64,000 nt of DNA, from positions 4,154,001 through 4,218,000 of the forward strand of contig NZ_CP152376.1 in assembly GCF_038784515.1 (NCBI RefSeq). Reading direction: 5' to 3'. The translations under genes were made by a program, and so were the position numbers. This document shows, piece after piece, positions 18,422-27,017 of this stretch (its first letter is position 1; each line of letters starts with the position of its first letter). The stretch comes from Rhodoferax sp. GW822-FHT02A01. Lineage in GTDB: Bacteria > Pseudomonadota > Gammaproteobacteria > Burkholderiales > Burkholderiaceae_C. The notes below the pieces were generated by a model that worked only from the letters and a program-made list of their open reading frames with translations, was not told the origin of the DNA and searched no databases.

Positions 18422-18466
18422 TAAACCAGCTTTAACCAGCTAATGTTCCCTGAAGGGGAACGGAGG
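18422..18466 (+). promoter_or_regulatory. sucA leader: tandem repeat and hairpin next to the ribosome site
   Basis: TAAACCAGCT and TTAACCAGCT form a tandem 10-base direct repeat (18422-18441) with one mismatch. GTTCCC (18445-18450) and GGGAAC (18456-18461) then form a perfect six-pair stem with a TGAAG loop. The stem ends directly at the ribosome site GGAGG (18462-18466), ten bases before the sucA ATG. The tandem repeat could be a regulator site; the hairpin could influence translation. Both are inferred roles. Confidence 0.4.
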
Positions 18467-18476
18467 TCAGCGCAAT

Positions 18477-21347
18477 ATGAGTGATTCCGCGTCGTCTGTA
18501 TACCAGGCGTACCAAAACAATACCTACCTGTTTGGTGGCAATGCCCCGTATGTCGAAGAGATGTACGAGAACTATTTGGCCAACCCCGGTAGCGTTCCCG
18601 ATTCATGGCGTTCGTATTTCGACGCACTGCAGCACGTGCCCGCGGTGGATGGCACGAATGCCAAAGACGTGCCGCATCTGCCCGTCATCAACGCCTTTGC
18701 AGAGCGGGCCAAGTCCGGCGGCACCAAGGTGGTGCTGGCCAGCGCCGACGCCGAAATGGGGCGCAAGCGCACTGCGGCGCAACAGCTGATTGCCGCCTAT
18801 CGCAATGTCGGCCAACGCTGGGCTGATCTCGACCCCCTCAAGCGTACCGAACGTCCGGCTATTCCCGACCTGGACCCTGCGTACTTTGGCTTTACCGATG
18901 CCGACCAGGAAACGGTGTTCGATACCAGCAACACGTTTTTCGGCAAGGACCGCATGTCCCTGCGCGAGCTGCTCAATGCGCTGCGTGAAACCTATTGCGG
19001 TACCTTGGGCGCTGAATACATGTACACCACCGAGCAGGCTGAAAAGCGTTGGTGGCAGCAAAAGCTCGAATCCATTCGCAGCAAACCCAATTTCAGTGCA
19101 GAAAAGAAAAAAGCCATTCTGGAGCGACTGACCGCAGCCGAAGGCCTTGAGCGCTTCCTGCACACCAAGTTCGTGGGCCAGAAGCGCTTCTCGCTGGAAG
19201 GTGGCGAGAGCTTTATCGCCGCCATGGATGAGCTGATTAACGCAGCCGGCATCAAGGGTGTGCAAGAAGTAGTAATCGGCATGGCCCACCGTGGCCGCCT
19301 GAATGTGCTTGTCAACACCATGGGCAAGATGCCCAAGGACCTGTTTGCCGAATTTGAGCATACCGCTCCTGAAGACCTGCCAGCCGGCGACGTGAAGTAT
19401 CACCAGGGCTTCAGTTCCGATCTGGCGACCGATGGCGGACCGGTGCACCTCTCGCTGGCATTTAACCCTTCCCACCTGGAAATCGTGAACCCGGTGGTGG
19501 AGGGCTCGGTGCGGGCCCGTATGGACCGTCGTGGTGACGTGAAGGGTGCGCAAGTGCTGCCGGTACTGGTGCACGGTGACTCGGCCTTTGGTGGCCAAGG
19601 TGTCAACCAGGAAACCCTGGCGCTGGCACAGACACGCGGTTACACCACGGGCGGTACCGTCCACATCATCATCAACAACCAGATTGGTTTCACTACATCG
19701 GACCCGCGCGACATGCGCTCCTCGGTGTATTGCACCGATATCGTCAAGATGGTGGAAGCGCCTGTGCTCCACGTCAACGGCGACGATCCAGAAGCCGTGG
19801 TGCTGGCAACCCAGCTGGCGCTGGAATACCGCATGACCTTCCGCAAGGATGTGGTGCTGGACATCGTCTGCTACCGCAAACTGGGCCACAACGAGCAGGA
19901 CACCCCCGCTCTGACCCAGCCGCTGATGTACAAGAAGATTGCACAGCACCCCGGTACCCGCAAGCTGTACGCGGACCGTTTGGCTGCACAAGGCCTGGGC
20001 GAAACTTTGGGCGACGACATGGTCAAGGCTTATCGTGCCGCCATGGACGCCGGCAAGCACACGGATGATCCGGTGCTGACCAACTTCAAGAGCAAATTTG
20101 CGGTGGACTGGGCACCGTTCCTGGGCAAGAAGTGGACCGATGCGGGTGACACCGCGGTACCCTTGGCCGAGTGGAAACGCCTGGCCGAGAAGGTCACAAC
20201 CATCCCCGCCAGCATTACGGCCCACAAGCTGGTCAAGGACGTGTATGAGAACCGTGCCGCCATGGGCCGTGGCGAGGTCAATGTGGACTGGGGTATGGGC
20301 GAGCAGATGGCCTTCGCCACCCTGGTGGCAAGCGGTTATCCGGTGCGTCTATCCGGCGAAGACAGCGGACGCGGCACCTTCACCCATCGCCATGCCGTGA
20401 TTCACGACCAGAATCGCGAAAAGTGGGATACCGGCACTTATGTGCCCCTGGCTAACGTGACCGAAAACCAGGCACCCTTTGTCGTCATCGACTCCATCCT
20501 GTCCGAAGAGGCGGTGCTGGCCTTTGAATATGGCTACGCCTCCAACGATCCCAACACCCTGGTGATCTGGGAAGCCCAGTTTGGCGACTTCGCCAACGGC
20601 GCCCAGGTGGTGATCGACCAGTTCATCGCCTCCGGCGAAGTGAAGTGGGGTCGTGTCAACGGCATCACCCTGATGTTGCCCCATGGTTACGAAGGCCAAG
20701 GCCCCGAGCACAGCTCGGCCCGCCTGGAGCGCTTCATGCAGTTGGCGGCTGACACCAATATGCAGATCGTGCAGCCCACCACCGCCAGCCAGATCTTCCA
20801 CGTGCTGCGTCGCCAGATGGTGCGCAACCTGCGCAAGCCGCTGGTCATCATGACGCCCAAGTCGCTGCTGCGTAACAAGGACGCAACCTCTCCGCTGTCC
20901 GAGTTCACCAAGGGTGGTTTCCAGACCATCCTGCCCGAGCAGAAGGACATCAAGGCCGACAAGGTCAAACGTGTGGTGGCTTGCTCCGGCAAGGTCTATT
21001 ACGACCTGGTCAAGAAGCGCGAGGAAAAAGGACACGACGACGTGGCCATCGTGCGTGTGGAGCAGCTGTATCCCTTCCCGCACAAGGCGTTCTCGACCGA
21101 ACTGAAGAAGTACCCCCATGCGACGGAAGTTGTGTGGTGCCAGGATGAGCCGCAAAACCAGGGCGCCTGGTTCTTCGTGCAGCACTATCTGCATGAAAAC
21201 ATGGCCGATGGCCAGCGTCTGGGTTACTCGGGACGTGCCGCCTCTGCCTCTCCTGCAGTCGGCTATTCGCATCTGCACCAGGAACAGCAAAAGGCGCTGG
21301 TTGAAGGCGCGTTCGGCAAGCTCAAGGGCTTTGTGCTCACCAAATAA
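18477..21347 (+). CDS. sucA: 2-oxoglutarate dehydrogenase E1 component
   Basis: A 956-residue thiamin-diphosphate enzyme, the E1 part of the 2-oxoglutarate dehydrogenase complex of the citric acid cycle. It decarboxylates 2-oxoglutarate and passes the succinyl group to the lipoyl arm of SucB. Diagnostic segments: [29 protein letters not shown] at the start, [90 protein letters not shown] and [22 protein letters not shown]. The start has GGAGG ten bases upstream. sucB follows after 17 bases. Confidence 0.96.
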   Translation: MSDSASSVYQAYQNNTYLFGGNAPYVEEMYENYLANPGSVPDSWRSYFDALQHVPAVDGTNAKDVPHLPVINAFAERAKSGGTKVVLASADAEMGRKRTAAQQLIAAYRNVGQRWADLDPLKRTERPAIPDLDPAYFGFTDADQETVFDTSNTFFGKDRMSLRELLNALRETYCGTLGAEYMYTTEQAEKRWWQQKLESIRSKPNFSAEKKKAILERLTAAEGLERFLHTKFVGQKRFSLEGGESFIAAMDELINAAGIKGVQEVVIGMAHRGRLNVLVNTMGKMPKDLFAEFEHTAPEDLPAGDVKYHQGFSSDLATDGGPVHLSLAFNPSHLEIVNPVVEGSVRARMDRRGDVKGAQVLPVLVHGDSAFGGQGVNQETLALAQTRGYTTGGTVHIIINNQIGFTTSDPRDMRSSVYCTDIVKMVEAPVLHVNGDDPEAVVLATQLALEYRMTFRKDVVLDIVCYRKLGHNEQDTPALTQPLMYKKIAQHPGTRKLYADRLAAQGLGETLGDDMVKAYRAAMDAGKHTDDPVLTNFKSKFAVDWAPFLGKKWTDAGDTAVPLAEWKRLAEKVTTIPASITAHKLVKDVYENRAAMGRGEVNVDWGMGEQMAFATLVASGYPVRLSGEDSGRGTFTHRHAVIHDQNREKWDTGTYVPLANVTENQAPFVVIDSILSEEAVLAFEYGYASNDPNTLVIWEAQFGDFANGAQVVIDQFIASGEVKWGRVNGITLMLPHGYEGQGPEHSSARLERFMQLAADTNMQIVQPTTASQIFHVLRRQMVRNLRKPLVIMTPKSLLRNKDATSPLSEFTKGGFQTILPEQKDIKADKVKRVVACSGKVYYDLVKKREEKGHDDVAIVRVEQLYPFPHKAFSTELKKYPHATEVVWCQDEPQNQGAWFFVQHYLHENMADGQRLGYSGRAASASPAVGYSHLHQEQQKALVEGAFGKLKGFVLTK

Positions 21348-21364
21348 AACACGAAAGAATTGAT

Positions 21365-22624
21365 ATGGCTATCGTAGAAGTTAAAGTCCCGCAGCTGTCT
21401 GAATCGGTTGCTGAAGCCACGCTGTTGCAGTGGAAGAAAAAAGTCGGTGATCTGGTTGCGGTCGATGAAATCCTGATCGAAATTGAAACCGATAAGGTGG
21501 TGATGGAAGTCCCCGCGCCGGCCGCTGGCGTACTGGCTGAGCTGGTGCAAGGCGATGGTGCCACTGTCGCTGCAGAGCAATTGATTGCCCGCATCGACAC
21601 CGAAGGAAAAGCTGGCGCTGCCGCCGCCGCAGCTGCGCCTGCCGCTGCGGCGGCGGCTCCCGCTGCGTCGGCACCTGCAGCTGCAGCCCCGGCTTCCAAC
21701 AGCAAGGCTGGCGTTGCGATGCCAGCTGCTGCCAAGCTGTTGGCCGACAACAACCTGGCTGTGGGTGCCGTCAGTGGCACCGGCAAAGACGGCCGCGTGA
21801 CCAAGGGTGACGTGCTGGCCGCTGTCGCAGGTGGCGTGCAATCCACGGCCGCGGTGATCCCTACCGGCGTGCCGACCAAGGCATTGCCGCAGGTTTCCGC
21901 ACCTGCCGCGCCCAGCCTGGGTGACCGTCCTGAGCAGCGCGTGCCCATGACCCGTCTGCGCGCGCGCGTGGCCGAGCGTCTGCTGCAATCGCAGTCCACC
22001 AACGCCATCCTGACCACCTTCAATGAAATCAACATGGCCCCGGTCATGGAAATGCGCAAGCGCATGCAAGAGCGTTTCGAGAAGGAACACGGCGTGAAGC
22101 TGGGCTTCATGAGCTTCTTCGTCAAGGCCGCAGTGCACGCGCTCAAGAAGTTCCCGGTGCTCAATGCCTCGGTGGACGGCAACGACATCGTGTACCACGG
22201 CTACTTCGACATTGGTATTGCGGTGGGTTCCCCCCGTGGTCTGGTGGTGCCGATTCTGCGCAACGCCGACCAGATGAGCTTTGCCGAGATCGAGAAGAAG
22301 ATTGCCGAGTTCGGCGTCAAGGCACGTGACGGCAAGCTGGGCATGGAAGAAATGACCGGTGGTACCTTCTCAATCTCCAATGGCGGTACCTTCGGCTCCA
22401 TGATGTCCACCCCCATCATCAACCCGCCGCAATCGGCCATCCTGGGCGTACATGCCACCAAGGACCGCGCCATGGTGGAAAACGGTCAGGTGGTGGTGCG
22501 TCCCATGAACTACTTCGCCATGTCCTACGACCACCGCATCATCGACGGCCGTGAAGCGGTTCTGGGTCTGGTGGCCATGAAGGAAGCGTTGGAAGATCCA
22601 GCACGCTTGCTGTTTGACATTTGA
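21365..22624 (+). CDS. sucB: Dihydrolipoyllysine succinyltransferase (E2 of 2-oxoglutarate dehydrogenase)
   Basis: A 419-residue E2 enzyme. It has an N-terminal lipoyl domain with lipoyl lysine Lys44 in [11 protein letters not shown], an Ala/Pro-rich flexible linker (about 80-115), a peripheral-subunit-binding domain ([33 protein letters not shown]), and a catalytic domain from about 190 ending in [17 protein letters not shown], with the active-site histidine in YDHRIIDG. It forms the core of the complex with SucA and the dihydrolipoyl dehydrogenase encoded downstream. The linker is unusually pure in Ala and Pro. Confidence 0.96.
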   Translation: MAIVEVKVPQLSESVAEATLLQWKKKVGDLVAVDEILIEIETDKVVMEVPAPAAGVLAELVQGDGATVAAEQLIARIDTEGKAGAAAAAAAPAAAAAAPAASAPAAAAPASNSKAGVAMPAAAKLLADNNLAVGAVSGTGKDGRVTKGDVLAAVAGGVQSTAAVIPTGVPTKALPQVSAPAAPSLGDRPEQRVPMTRLRARVAERLLQSQSTNAILTTFNEINMAPVMEMRKRMQERFEKEHGVKLGFMSFFVKAAVHALKKFPVLNASVDGNDIVYHGYFDIGIAVGSPRGLVVPILRNADQMSFAEIEKKIAEFGVKARDGKLGMEEMTGGTFSISNGGTFGSMMSTPIINPPQSAILGVHATKDRAMVENGQVVVRPMNYFAMSYDHRIIDGREAVLGLVAMKEALEDPARLLFDI

Positions 22625-22625
22625 T

Positions 22626-22716
22626 ACACCCCCCGGCTACGTGCACTGCGTGCACTTCGCTTTCCCCCTTGCAGGGGGCAACACCCGCGGCCTGGCGAAG
22701 CCAGTTCCGCGGTGTT
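22626..22716. repeat. Hairpin-rich intergenic repeat element between sucB and lpd
   Basis: Three inverted repeats stand in a row. GTGCA and TGCAC flank CTGCG (22641-22655). CCCCC and GGGGG flank TTGCA (22664-22678). A compound cruciform spans 22680-22716, whose outer arms AACACC-C-GCGG and CCGCGGTGTT enclose CTGGC-GAA-GCCAG. The order of a CCCCC...GGGGG hairpin followed by a GCGGCCTGGC...GCCAG stem matches, as I recall it, a family of repeats scattered between genes in Comamonadaceae genomes. Function unknown; it could stabilise or end the sucAB message. Confidence 0.6.
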
Positions 22717-22769
22717 CTTGAACAAAGGCACGTCACGCGTGTCAGATGTGGATAACGAAAGAGTGAATC

Positions 22770-24197
22770 ATGAGCAAACAATTTGATGTGGTCGTTATTG
22801 GCGGTGGTCCTGGCGGCTACATCGCTGCCATTCGTGCGGCCCAACTGGGCTTCAACGTTGCATGTATCGATGAGTGGAAGAACGCAGCGGGTGGCCCGGC
22901 TCCTGGCGGAACCTGTACCAATGTGGGCTGCATTCCCTCCAAAGCCCTGCTGCAGTCCAGCGAGCATTTCGAGCAGGCCAACCACCACTTCGCCGACCAC
23001 GGCATTACGGTCAAGGACCTAAAGATGGATGTGGCCACGATGATTGCCCGCAAGGACACCGTTGTGAAGCAGAACAACGACGGCATCCTGTACTTGTTCA
23101 AGAAGAACAAGGTCACTTTCTTCCATGGACGTGGCTCGTTTGTGAAGGCTGTCGAAGGCGGTATTGAAGTCGCCGTTGCGGGCAAGACCGAAGAGACCAT
23201 TGCTGCCAAGCAAGTCATTGTCGCTACCGGTTCCAACGCACGTGCCTTGCCCGGGACGCCTTTCGACGAGGAAAACATCCTGTCGAACGACGGTGCATTG
23301 CGCGTGGGCGCGGTGCCCAAGAAGCTGGCATTGATCGGCTCCGGTGTGATCGGCCTGGAAATGGGCTCCGTGTGGCGCCGTCTGGGTTCGGAAGTCACCA
23401 TCCTCGAAGGTTTGCCCACATTCCTGGGCGCTGTGGACGAACAGATCGCCAAGGAAGCCAAGAAGGCTTTTGACAAGCAGGGCCTGAAGATCGAGCTGGG
23501 CGTAACCGTCGGCGAAATCAAGAACGGCAAGAAGGGCGTGTCCATCGCCTACACCAACGCCAAGGGTGAAGCACTGACCCTGGATGCCGACAAGCTCATC
23601 GTCTCCATCGGCCGCGTGCCCAACACCATTGGCCTGAACGCCGAAGCCATTGGCCTGAAGCTCGACGAGCGTGGCGCCATTGTGGTGGATGGTGACTGCA
23701 AGACCAACGTGCCCGGCGTCTGGGCCGTGGGTGACGTGGTGCGCGGTCCCATGTTGGCGCACAAGGCAGAAGAAGAGGGCGTTGCCGTGGCCGAGCGCAT
23801 TGCGGGCCAACACGGACACGTGAACTTCAACACCATTCCCTGGGTCATCTACACCAGCCCGGAAATCGCCTGGGTGGGCCGCACCGAGCAGCAGCTCAAG
23901 GCCGATGGCGTGAAGTACAAGGCTGGCACATTCCCATTCCTCGCCAATGGCCGGGCACGCGCCTTGGGCGACACCACGGGCATGGTGAAGTTCCTGGCGG
24001 ACGCAACCACCGATGAAATCCTGGGCGTCCACATCGTGGGCCCCATGGCCAGCGAGTTGATCTCCGAAGCCGTGGTGGCCATGGAATTCAAGGCCAGCGC
24101 AGAAGACATCGCCCGTATCTGCCATGCGCACCCCTCCCTGAGCGAGGCGACCAAGGAAGCCGCTCTGGCAGTGGACAAGCGTACCTTGAACTTCTAA
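22770..24197 (+). CDS. lpdA: Dihydrolipoyl dehydrogenase (E3)
   Basis: A 475-residue FAD flavoprotein that reoxidises the dihydrolipoyl arm of SucB and reduces NAD. The FAD motif is [20 protein letters not shown]. The redox disulfide is Cys49 and Cys54 in [16 protein letters not shown]. The NAD motif is [25 protein letters not shown]. The C-terminal active-site histidine lies in [15 protein letters not shown]. The place after sucAB indicates the E3 of the 2-oxoglutarate complex. The repeat-filled gap before it may allow separate expression. Confidence 0.95.
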   Translation: MSKQFDVVVIGGGPGGYIAAIRAAQLGFNVACIDEWKNAAGGPAPGGTCTNVGCIPSKALLQSSEHFEQANHHFADHGITVKDLKMDVATMIARKDTVVKQNNDGILYLFKKNKVTFFHGRGSFVKAVEGGIEVAVAGKTEETIAAKQVIVATGSNARALPGTPFDEENILSNDGALRVGAVPKKLALIGSGVIGLEMGSVWRRLGSEVTILEGLPTFLGAVDEQIAKEAKKAFDKQGLKIELGVTVGEIKNGKKGVSIAYTNAKGEALTLDADKLIVSIGRVPNTIGLNAEAIGLKLDERGAIVVDGDCKTNVPGVWAVGDVVRGPMLAHKAEEEGVAVAERIAGQHGHVNFNTIPWVIYTSPEIAWVGRTEQQLKADGVKYKAGTFPFLANGRARALGDTTGMVKFLADATTDEILGVHIVGPMASELISEAVVAMEFKASAEDIARICHAHPSLSEATKEAALAVDKRTLNF

Positions 24198-24219
24198 TCC
24201 GACGCGGTTACAAAAGCCG

Positions 24220-25323
24220 GTGCGGCGCAGCGTCAAAGAGACTTATGAAGCGGAGTTGGCCGCGCGCGGGTACAAAGCCGACCCGGCGCAGCTGCGCGCC
24301 GTTGCGGCCCTGGACCGCTGTGCCCAGGAGTGGACGCACTACAAGGAGAAGCGCTCCAACGCCCTGAAAAAGCTGATCAACCGGCCCGAGATTCCGCGTG
24401 GCGTGTACATGTACGGTGGAGTCGGGCGGGGCAAAAGCTTCCTGATGGACTGCTTCTTCAACTCTGTTCCGCTCAAGCGCAAGACGCGGTTGCACTTTCA
24501 CGAGTTCATGCGCGAAGTGCACCGCGAGTTGGCGGACCTGCAAGGCACGGTCAACCCGCTGGATGAGCTGGCCCGGCGCATGGCCCTGCGCTACAAGCTG
24601 GTCTGCTTTGATGAGTTCCATGTGGCGGACATCACCGATGCCATGATCCTGCATCGCCTGTTGTCGGCCATGTTCGCCAATGGTGTGGGCTTTGTCACCA
24701 CCTCCAATTTCAAGCCGGACGATCTCTATCCGAATGGCTTGCACCGTGACCGTATCCTGCCGGCCATTGCCTTGCTCAACAGCCGCATGGAAGTGCTCAG
24801 CGTAGACAACGGAACCGACTACCGCAGCCGCACGCTGGAGGCAGTCAAGCTCTATCACACCCCTTTGGGGCCACAGGCCGACGAGGCCATGAAGCAAGCT
24901 TTTGATGCGCTTGCCGAGCAGCAGGACGAAGACCCGGTGCTCCACATCGAGTCGCGTCAGATCAACGCCTGGCGCAAAGCTGGTGGCATTGTCTGGTTCA
25001 ACTTCAAGACCTTGTGCGGCGGTCCGCGCTCGCAGAACGACTACCTGGAAATCGCTTCACGGTTCCACACGGTATTTCTGAGCGACGTGCCGCGCATGTC
25101 GGTACGTCTGGCGTCCGAGGCGCGGCGCTTTACCTGGCTGGTGGACGTGCTGTATGACCGGCGGGTCAAACTGATTCTTTCTGCGGAGGTGGAACCGGAT
25201 GAGCTGTATACCGAAGGCCCCTTGGCGCATGAATTTCCCCGCACGGTGTCGCGTCTCCATGAGATGCAGTCCAAGGAATACCTGGCGCTGGAGCGGCGTG
25301 TTGTGGATACGGGTTTGACATGA
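24220..25323 (+). CDS. zapE: Cell division protein ZapE (AFG1-like ATPase)
   Basis: A 367-residue AFG1/ZapE ATPase. It begins RSVKETYEAELAARGYKADPAQLRAVAALDRC; Walker A is YGGVGRGKSFLMD, followed by FHFHEFMREVH-type sequence (LHFHEFMREVHREL) and Walker B LVCFDEFHVADITDAMIL. ZapE acts at the FtsZ ring under stress in E. coli; the eukaryotic AFG1 works in mitochondrial protein quality control. The start is GTG 24220, as no in-frame ATG exists upstream. It overlaps the next gene by four bases (ATGA). Confidence 0.92.
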   Translation: MRRSVKETYEAELAARGYKADPAQLRAVAALDRCAQEWTHYKEKRSNALKKLINRPEIPRGVYMYGGVGRGKSFLMDCFFNSVPLKRKTRLHFHEFMREVHRELADLQGTVNPLDELARRMALRYKLVCFDEFHVADITDAMILHRLLSAMFANGVGFVTTSNFKPDDLYPNGLHRDRILPAIALLNSRMEVLSVDNGTDYRSRTLEAVKLYHTPLGPQADEAMKQAFDALAEQQDEDPVLHIESRQINAWRKAGGIVWFNFKTLCGGPRSQNDYLEIASRFHTVFLSDVPRMSVRLASEARRFTWLVDVLYDRRVKLILSAEVEPDELYTEGPLAHEFPRTVSRLHEMQSKEYLALERRVVDTGLT

Positions 25324-25973
25324 AGCGCATCGCTACCTGGGTGCTTTCTGTGCTGCTCACCCAGCCGTTGTGGGCACAAGCTGTGGCGCCACCGCAGGCG
25401 TCTGACTCACAGGACGCTCTGGCGCAGATTGAAGCCACGCGGGCACGCGAAAACGCGGCCTTTGATGCGCAGGAAGCAGAGTGCTACAAGCACTTTATCG
25501 TCAACAGCTGTCTCAAAGACGTTCAATCCAGGCGCACGGCCAAGCTGCGCGATCTCAAGCGGCAGGAAATCAGCCTGCATGACGCAGAGCGCAAGCAGCA
25601 AGGTGCAGAAGCCTTGGAGCGCATCGAACAGAAGACCCAGGAAAAGGCCGACAAGGATGCCCAGGCGGAGCTGGATTCGGCCGGCAATACGACGCAGGAC
25701 CGGCAGCAGGCCCAAAAGGACAAGCAGGCGGAGCATGCCGCCAAGGCGACCAATCCAGGCGTCGCCGCCTCGGGGCCGCGTGAGACTACGGCGCCGACCG
25801 CTGCCCAGCAGGCGCAGAACCGGGAGGCTTATGCCAACAAGTTGGCTGAAGCCGCCAAGAAGCGCGAGGCGGCGGCCAAACGCATCAGTGAAAAGACCGG
25901 CAAGCCGCTGCCTCCCCGTCCAGCGGCTTCCCAGGCTGTCAGCCCAGTGGCTCCAGCTTCACAACCACAATAG
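25320..25973 (+). CDS. Secreted Lys/Glu/Ala-rich coiled-coil protein of unknown function
   Basis: A 217-residue protein with a signal peptide (MKRIATWVLSVLLTQPLWAQA), then a charged, helical, coiled-coil-like body with two cysteines (ECYKHFIVNSCLKDV) that may form a disulfide. An Ala/Pro tail (residues about 185-217) closes it. I know no named domain. It is coupled to zapE by an ATGA overlap, so an envelope or division role is possible but unproven. Its 3' end overlaps the convergent phosphatase gene by 35 bases. Confidence 0.7.
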   Translation: MKRIATWVLSVLLTQPLWAQAVAPPQASDSQDALAQIEATRARENAAFDAQEAECYKHFIVNSCLKDVQSRRTAKLRDLKRQEISLHDAERKQQGAEALERIEQKTQEKADKDAQAELDSAGNTTQDRQQAQKDKQAEHAAKATNPGVAASGPRETTAPTAAQQAQNREAYANKLAEAAKKREAAAKRISEKTGKPLPPRPAASQAVSPVAPASQPQ

Positions 25974-26700
25974 ACAAGTTGTCGCCGCCCCCACGCGCGC
26001 GGGAGCGGGCTTTGTCGATCAGGAATTCGGTGGCTTCGCGGGCAGACAGCGTGGACAGGACGGAACCGATTTCGCTGTTCTTGAAGTAATGCCAGACACC
26101 GTCGCTGCAGGCCATGAGTGTGTCACCGGCGCGCAGTTGGGGGATGAAGTGGTAGGCAATCGGCGGATCGCTTTCGGTGCCCAGGCAACCCATCAGGATA
26201 TTGGACTGCGGATGTACTGCCGCCTGCTCCTCCGTCAACTCACCTTTGTCCACCAGGGCCTGCACATAGGAGTGGTCTTTGGTCCGTTTGACGAAGGTGT
26301 TGCCGTGAAAGTAGTAGATGCGTGAATCACCGGTATGCGCCCAGTGGCAATCGCCACCCGGATTGATGATGAATGCCGCCATCGTGCTGTGGGGTTCCTG
26401 CTCGGAGGAAATGGCTGTGAGTTTGATGACCAAGTGGGCTTCATCCACGATCTGCTTCAGGATGGCGGAGGCATCTTCGGTTGCCGGGTCATAACGGTCA
26501 AATACCTGTTTGGCGGTCATCATCACCTGGTCGGAGGCCTTGCGCCCACCGCTGCGGCCACCCATGCCATCGGCCACGATGGCCAGGATGCATCCATTCA
26601 CGCGCGGATGCTGCAGCAGCGCCAGCTGGTCTTGCTGGTAGTCACGGTCGCCCTTGTGGATGCCGGTGGAAGCGGTAAGACGGTAGCCTGTGGTAGCCAT
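25939..26700 (-). CDS. PP2C-family serine/threonine protein phosphatase
   Basis: A 253-residue PPM/PP2C phosphatase of the stand-alone bacterial type. Metal-binding motifs are visible: GIHKGDRDYQQDQLAL (normally R-x-x-NQD), AIVADGMGGRSGG, WAHTGDSRIYYF, LMACSDGVWHY and GGGDNLSIVVVKL. It removes phosphate from Ser/Thr of target proteins with Mn or Mg. I chose the ATG at 26700 (MATTGYRL); the longer frame to 26793 lacks family sequence. The last 35 bases overlap the convergent coiled-coil gene. No partner kinase is adjacent. Confidence 0.85.
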   Translation of the reverse strand: MATTGYRLTASTGIHKGDRDYQQDQLALLQHPRVNGCILAIVADGMGGRSGGRKASDQVMMTAKQVFDRYDPATEDASAILKQIVDEAHLVIKLTAISSEQEPHSTMAAFIINPGGDCHWAHTGDSRIYYFHGNTFVKRTKDHSYVQALVDKGELTEEQAAVHPQSNILMGCLGTESDPPIAYHFIPQLRAGDTLMACSDGVWHYFKNSEIGSVLSTLSAREATEFLIDKARSRARGGGDNLSIVVVKLEPLG

Positions 26701-26825
26701 TGTTGCGCTCGCGTGAAGCGTTCCTCTCGGTAAACTGTATTCTGGTCGTATTATCGAGCCAGCAGGTGTTGATCCAACACCAAAGCGGCGCAAACTTTTA
26801 TTCTTATTTCCCCTTGAGCCTTAAC

Positions 26826-27017
26826 TTGAATTCCCCACAGCGACGCTTGATTGCGCTGCGGATGGAGCACAGCGATCTGGACGCACTGATTGACCAAGCT
26901 GCTGACAAAACGCCGGTGGACGAGCTGATGATGCGCAGGCTGAAGAAAAGGCGCTTGGCCTTGCGTGACGAAATTGCCCGTATCGAGCAATCTCTGCTTC
27001 CGGACGAGCCCGCCTGA
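26826..27017 (+). CDS. YdcH/DUF465-family small helical protein
   Basis: About 50-63 residues in two helices: RRLIALRMEHSDLDALIDQAADKTPVDELMMRRLKKRRLALRDEIARIEQSLLPDEPA, a clear match in pattern to the DUF465 family of short coiled-coil proteins. The true start is unsure: similarity seems to begin before the ATG at 26862, so I use the TTG at 26826. The stop codon is directly followed by the ATG of the helicase gene, indicating tight coupling. Function of the family is not known to me. Confidence 0.65.
   Translation: MNSPQRRLIALRMEHSDLDALIDQAADKTPVDELMMRRLKKRRLALRDEIARIEQSLLPDEPA

Noticed and set aside
18603..20225. A 540-codon frame antisense to sucA
   Set aside because: It lies wholly within the strongly conserved sucA gene, has a His/Gln/Val-rich composition typical of antisense shadows and has no ribosome site or motif.
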